Assembly: GCA_037200445.1 (NCBI GenBank)
Contig: JBBCGH010000001.1
Span: 3,658,001 to 3,722,000 of the forward strand
Length of the DNA stretch: 64,000 nt
From: Alphaproteobacteria bacterium
GTDB taxonomy: Bacteria > Pseudomonadota > Alphaproteobacteria > Rhizobiales > Xanthobacteraceae
Reading direction: 5' to 3'
How positions within the stretch are numbered: position 1 is the stretch's first letter; each line of letters opens with the position of its first letter. Positions 62,129 to 64,000 of this stretch are shown here, in pieces. The notes under the pieces are model-generated. The model was not told the origin of the DNA, ran no database searches, and saw only the letters and a program-made list of their open reading frames with translations. Made by a program: the position numbers and the translations under genes.

Positions 62129-63715
62129 TTAGTGGCCTCCGCCAACCACTGCCGCGGGTTTCCTCACCAGCACCGCCAGCACGGCGAGCACGGCGAGCAC
62201 GGTGAGCGCGAGGAACACGTCGGCATAGGCCATGACGGCGCCCTGCCGGTGAACGACCTGCGTCATTTGCTTCACCGCCATCGCCTGCGCATCGCTTCCG
62301 AACTGGCCGAGACGCGCCGCCATGTTGTTGAGCGCCTCGACCGCCATGGGCCGCGCGAACGTGAAGTTCTCGTGCAGGCGCGCAATGTGCAGGTCGGTGC
62401 GGTTGTTGAGGAACGTGTAGATCCAGGCGAGCCCGACCGCGCCGCCGAGATTGCGCATCAGGTTATAGAGGCCGGAAGCGTTCTTGACGCGGTCGGGCGA
62501 GAGCGTGCCGAGCGCGACGTTGTTGATCGGAACGATCGCCAGCATTAGCCCGATGCCGCGGAAGATCTGCGGCCACAACAGTTCCCAGAAATCCCAGTCG
62601 CGCGTGAGATACGTCATCCAGTATGTGCCGAGCGCAAAGAACGCGAATCCGGCCATCAGCATGAAGCGCGGATCGACCTTGCCGGTCATCCGTCCGGCAA
62701 AGGGCGCGGTCAGGAACATGGCGAGGCCCGATACGAACATGGTCTCGCCGATCATCAGCGCGTCGTAGCCGCGGATCTGACCGAGATAGAGCGGATAGAG
62801 CAGCGTGAGGCCATAGAGCCCGATGCCGAGCACGAACGAGAACAGGCTGCCGAGCGCAAAGTTGCGGTCCGTGAAGGCGGAGAGATCGACGATCGGCTGA
62901 CGCGCCGTGAAGGCGCGGTAGAAGAACAGCAGCGCGGACAGGCCCGACACCCAGGCCATCAGCAGGATACTGTCGTCGCCAAACCAGTCGTTGCGCGGCC
63001 CCTCTTCGAGCACGTATTCGAGTGCGCCAAGGAAGCCGGCCATCGACAAGAGACCAACCCAGTCGAAATTCTGAAACAGCCTGGTGTCCGGCTTGTCGAA
63101 GTCGATCAGCAAGAAAGCCGCGGCCGCGACCACGATGCCGGGGATGATGTTGATGAAGAACAGCCAGTGCCAGGAGAGCGCATCGGTCAGATAACCGCCG
63201 ATGGTCGGGCCGACCGTCGGCGCCAGCGTCGCCACCATGCCGATCAACGGCGAGATGATGCCGAGCTTGGAGCGCGGGAAGATCGTGAACGCGGTCGCGA
63301 ACACGGTCGGGATCATCCCGCCGCCGATGAAGCCCTGCACGGCGCGCCAGAAGATCATCTCGTTGATCGAACTGGAGAGACCGCACATCAGGCTCGCGAG
63401 CGTGAAGCCCGCCGCCGAGATCGTGAACAGGTAGCGCGTGCCGAGGGCGCGCGAGAGAAGCCCGGAGAGCGGAATCATCACCACTTCGGCGATGAGATAG
63501 GCAGTCTGCACCCAGGAGATTTCATTACTGCTGGCGGCAAGTCCCGCCTGGATTTCGGTGAGGGATGCCGAGACGATCTGGATGTCCAGGATCGCCATGA
63601 ACATCCCGAACACCATGAAGAGGAACGTGATCAGCCGACGCGGATCGATTGCATCCGCGTCAGTTGGAGCGGGCTGGGGGACTGCGCCGGCGGTAAGGGT
63701 TGCGGCTTCGGCCAT
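62129..63715 (-). CDS. DHA2 family MFS efflux permease (EmrB-like)
   Basis: 528 residues, 14 helices. Hallmarks: MAILDIQIVSASLTEIQAGL (motif D1), WVQTAYLIAEVVMIPLSGLL, RAVQGFIGGGMIPTVFA and TLAPTVGPTIGGYLTD (motif C). The C-terminus has a LAVLAVLAVL slippage-type repeat. It is followed, 16 bases upstream, by an EmrA-like membrane-fusion gene, so the two form a tripartite drug-efflux system with a TolC-type channel from elsewhere. Confidence 0.93.
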   Translation of the reverse strand: MAEAATLTAGAVPQPAPTDADAIDPRRLITFLFMVFGMFMAILDIQIVSASLTEIQAGLAASSNEISWVQTAYLIAEVVMIPLSGLLSRALGTRYLFTISAAGFTLASLMCGLSSSINEMIFWRAVQGFIGGGMIPTVFATAFTIFPRSKLGIISPLIGMVATLAPTVGPTIGGYLTDALSWHWLFFINIIPGIVVAAAAFLLIDFDKPDTRLFQNFDWVGLLSMAGFLGALEYVLEEGPRNDWFGDDSILLMAWVSGLSALLFFYRAFTARQPIVDLSAFTDRNFALGSLFSFVLGIGLYGLTLLYPLYLGQIRGYDALMIGETMFVSGLAMFLTAPFAGRMTGKVDPRFMLMAGFAFFALGTYWMTYLTRDWDFWELLWPQIFRGIGLMLAIVPINNVALGTLSPDRVKNASGLYNLMRNLGGAVGLAWIYTFLNNRTDLHIARLHENFTFARPMAVEALNNMAARLGQFGSDAQAMAVKQMTQVVHRQGAVMAYADVFLALTVLAVLAVLAVLVRKPAAVVGGGH

Positions 63716-63730
63716 AGCGGGCCCTTCGCT

Positions 63731-64000
63731 TTAGCGCACGCGGCTTGCCGCGGTGCGGATCGGCGCCGCGATTGCGCCGGGCTTGGTGTCGACGTTGACG
63801 ACAACCGACATGCCGGGGCGCAGAACGCCCTGCTCGGCGAGTTCGGCCGGCACCTGAATGCGCACCGGCACGCGCTGCACGATCTTGGTGAAGTTGCCGG
63901 TCGCGTTGTCGGGCGGGAGCAATGAGAACACCGAGCCGGAGGCCGGCGCGACGCTCACCACCGTGCCGTCGATCTTCTTGCTGCTGAACGCATCGACCGA
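63731..64000 (-). CDS. HlyD/EmrA-type membrane-fusion protein, 3' part
   Basis: Only the C-terminal 89 residues are in the window; the 5' part lies beyond the right edge. Visible: SVAPASGSVFSLLPPDNATGNFTKI, divided at the PPDNATGNF motif that is characteristic of EmrA proteins, then VQRVPVRIQV and LRPGMSVVVNVDTK. It joins the inner-membrane EmrB-like pump to an outer-membrane channel. The gene precedes the pump gene and is probably the operon start or follows a regulator outside the window. Confidence 0.88.
   Translation of the reverse strand, partial: SVDAFSSKKIDGTVVSVAPASGSVFSLLPPDNATGNFTKIVQRVPVRIQVPAELAEQGVLRPGMSVVVNVDTKPGAIAAPIRTAASRVR

Noticed and set aside
62170-62215. Short repeats GCACGGCGA near the EmrB-like 3' end as a mini CRISPR
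   Set aside because: They are in-frame codon repeats encoding LAVLAVLAVL and have no spacers.

Overview
The window is a 64 kb piece of a high-GC alphaproteobacterial chromosome. The gene order cfa-dnaB-alr-radA-cvpA-purF, the order guaB-MAPEG-rsmB-guaA, a BphC-type dioxygenase, an HmuD/HmuQ-type heme monooxygenase and typical Hyphomicrobiales intergenic palindromes all point to a Bradyrhizobium/Xanthobacteraceae-like bacterium. This placement rests on synteny and protein style; no rRNA is present. There is no prophage, CRISPR array or complete insertion sequence.

Layout. 1-8.1 kb: housekeeping block (cyclopropane synthase, replicative helicase, alanine racemase, RadA behind an apparent SOS box, CvpA, PurF). 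8.1-21.8 kb: accessory and core genes mixed (peroxiredoxin/2OG-oxygenase fusion, SDR, B12-type radical SAM, LysR, MFS exporter, a 980-residue membrane STAND ATPase, then der with a polyQ lipoprotein and a YfgM-like protein, then NnrU). Between the MFS gene and the ATPase lies a scar in which the 3' tail of der is joined to the 3' tail of the SDR gene. 21.9-35.7 kb: catabolic and exported functions (TctC-type binding protein, three SDRs, cyclase, YffB-like reductase, MctP-type symporter with DUF3311, phosphoesterase, YdeI, Lin0512, NTR/TIMP-like protein, YciI, HicAB toxin-antitoxin). 35.8-44.6 kb: purine/RNA block (guaA, RsmB-type methyltransferase, two MAPEG proteins, CurA-like reductase, epoxide-hydrolase-like enzyme, guaB) sprinkled with palindromic repeats. 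44.9-51.9 kb: TPR protein, Pmp3-like protein, MFS, acyltransferase, rlmE, Ppx/GppA, XRE regulator. 52-64 kb: extradiol dioxygenase, tRNA-Gln, FkbM methyltransferase, TonB plus heme monooxygenase, beta-propeller, hydratase, PlsB-like acyltransferase, TAXI protein, a two-gene operon of unknown exported proteins, and an EmrB/EmrA-type efflux pair cut by the right edge.

Functional links: purF, guaA and guaB cover IMP/GMP synthesis. The extradiol dioxygenase and the HpcG-type hydratase fit meta-cleavage aromatic catabolism. TonB and the heme monooxygenase fit heme-iron use. The MctP-like symporter and the TctC protein fit organic-acid uptake.

Two themes deserve attention. First, several palindromic elements abut genes so closely that they provide the stop codon. 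Second, five genes carry single-base indels, mostly in homopolymers. That pattern is as compatible with residual sequencing error as with real gene decay, and should be resolved before any of these genes is called a pseudogene.
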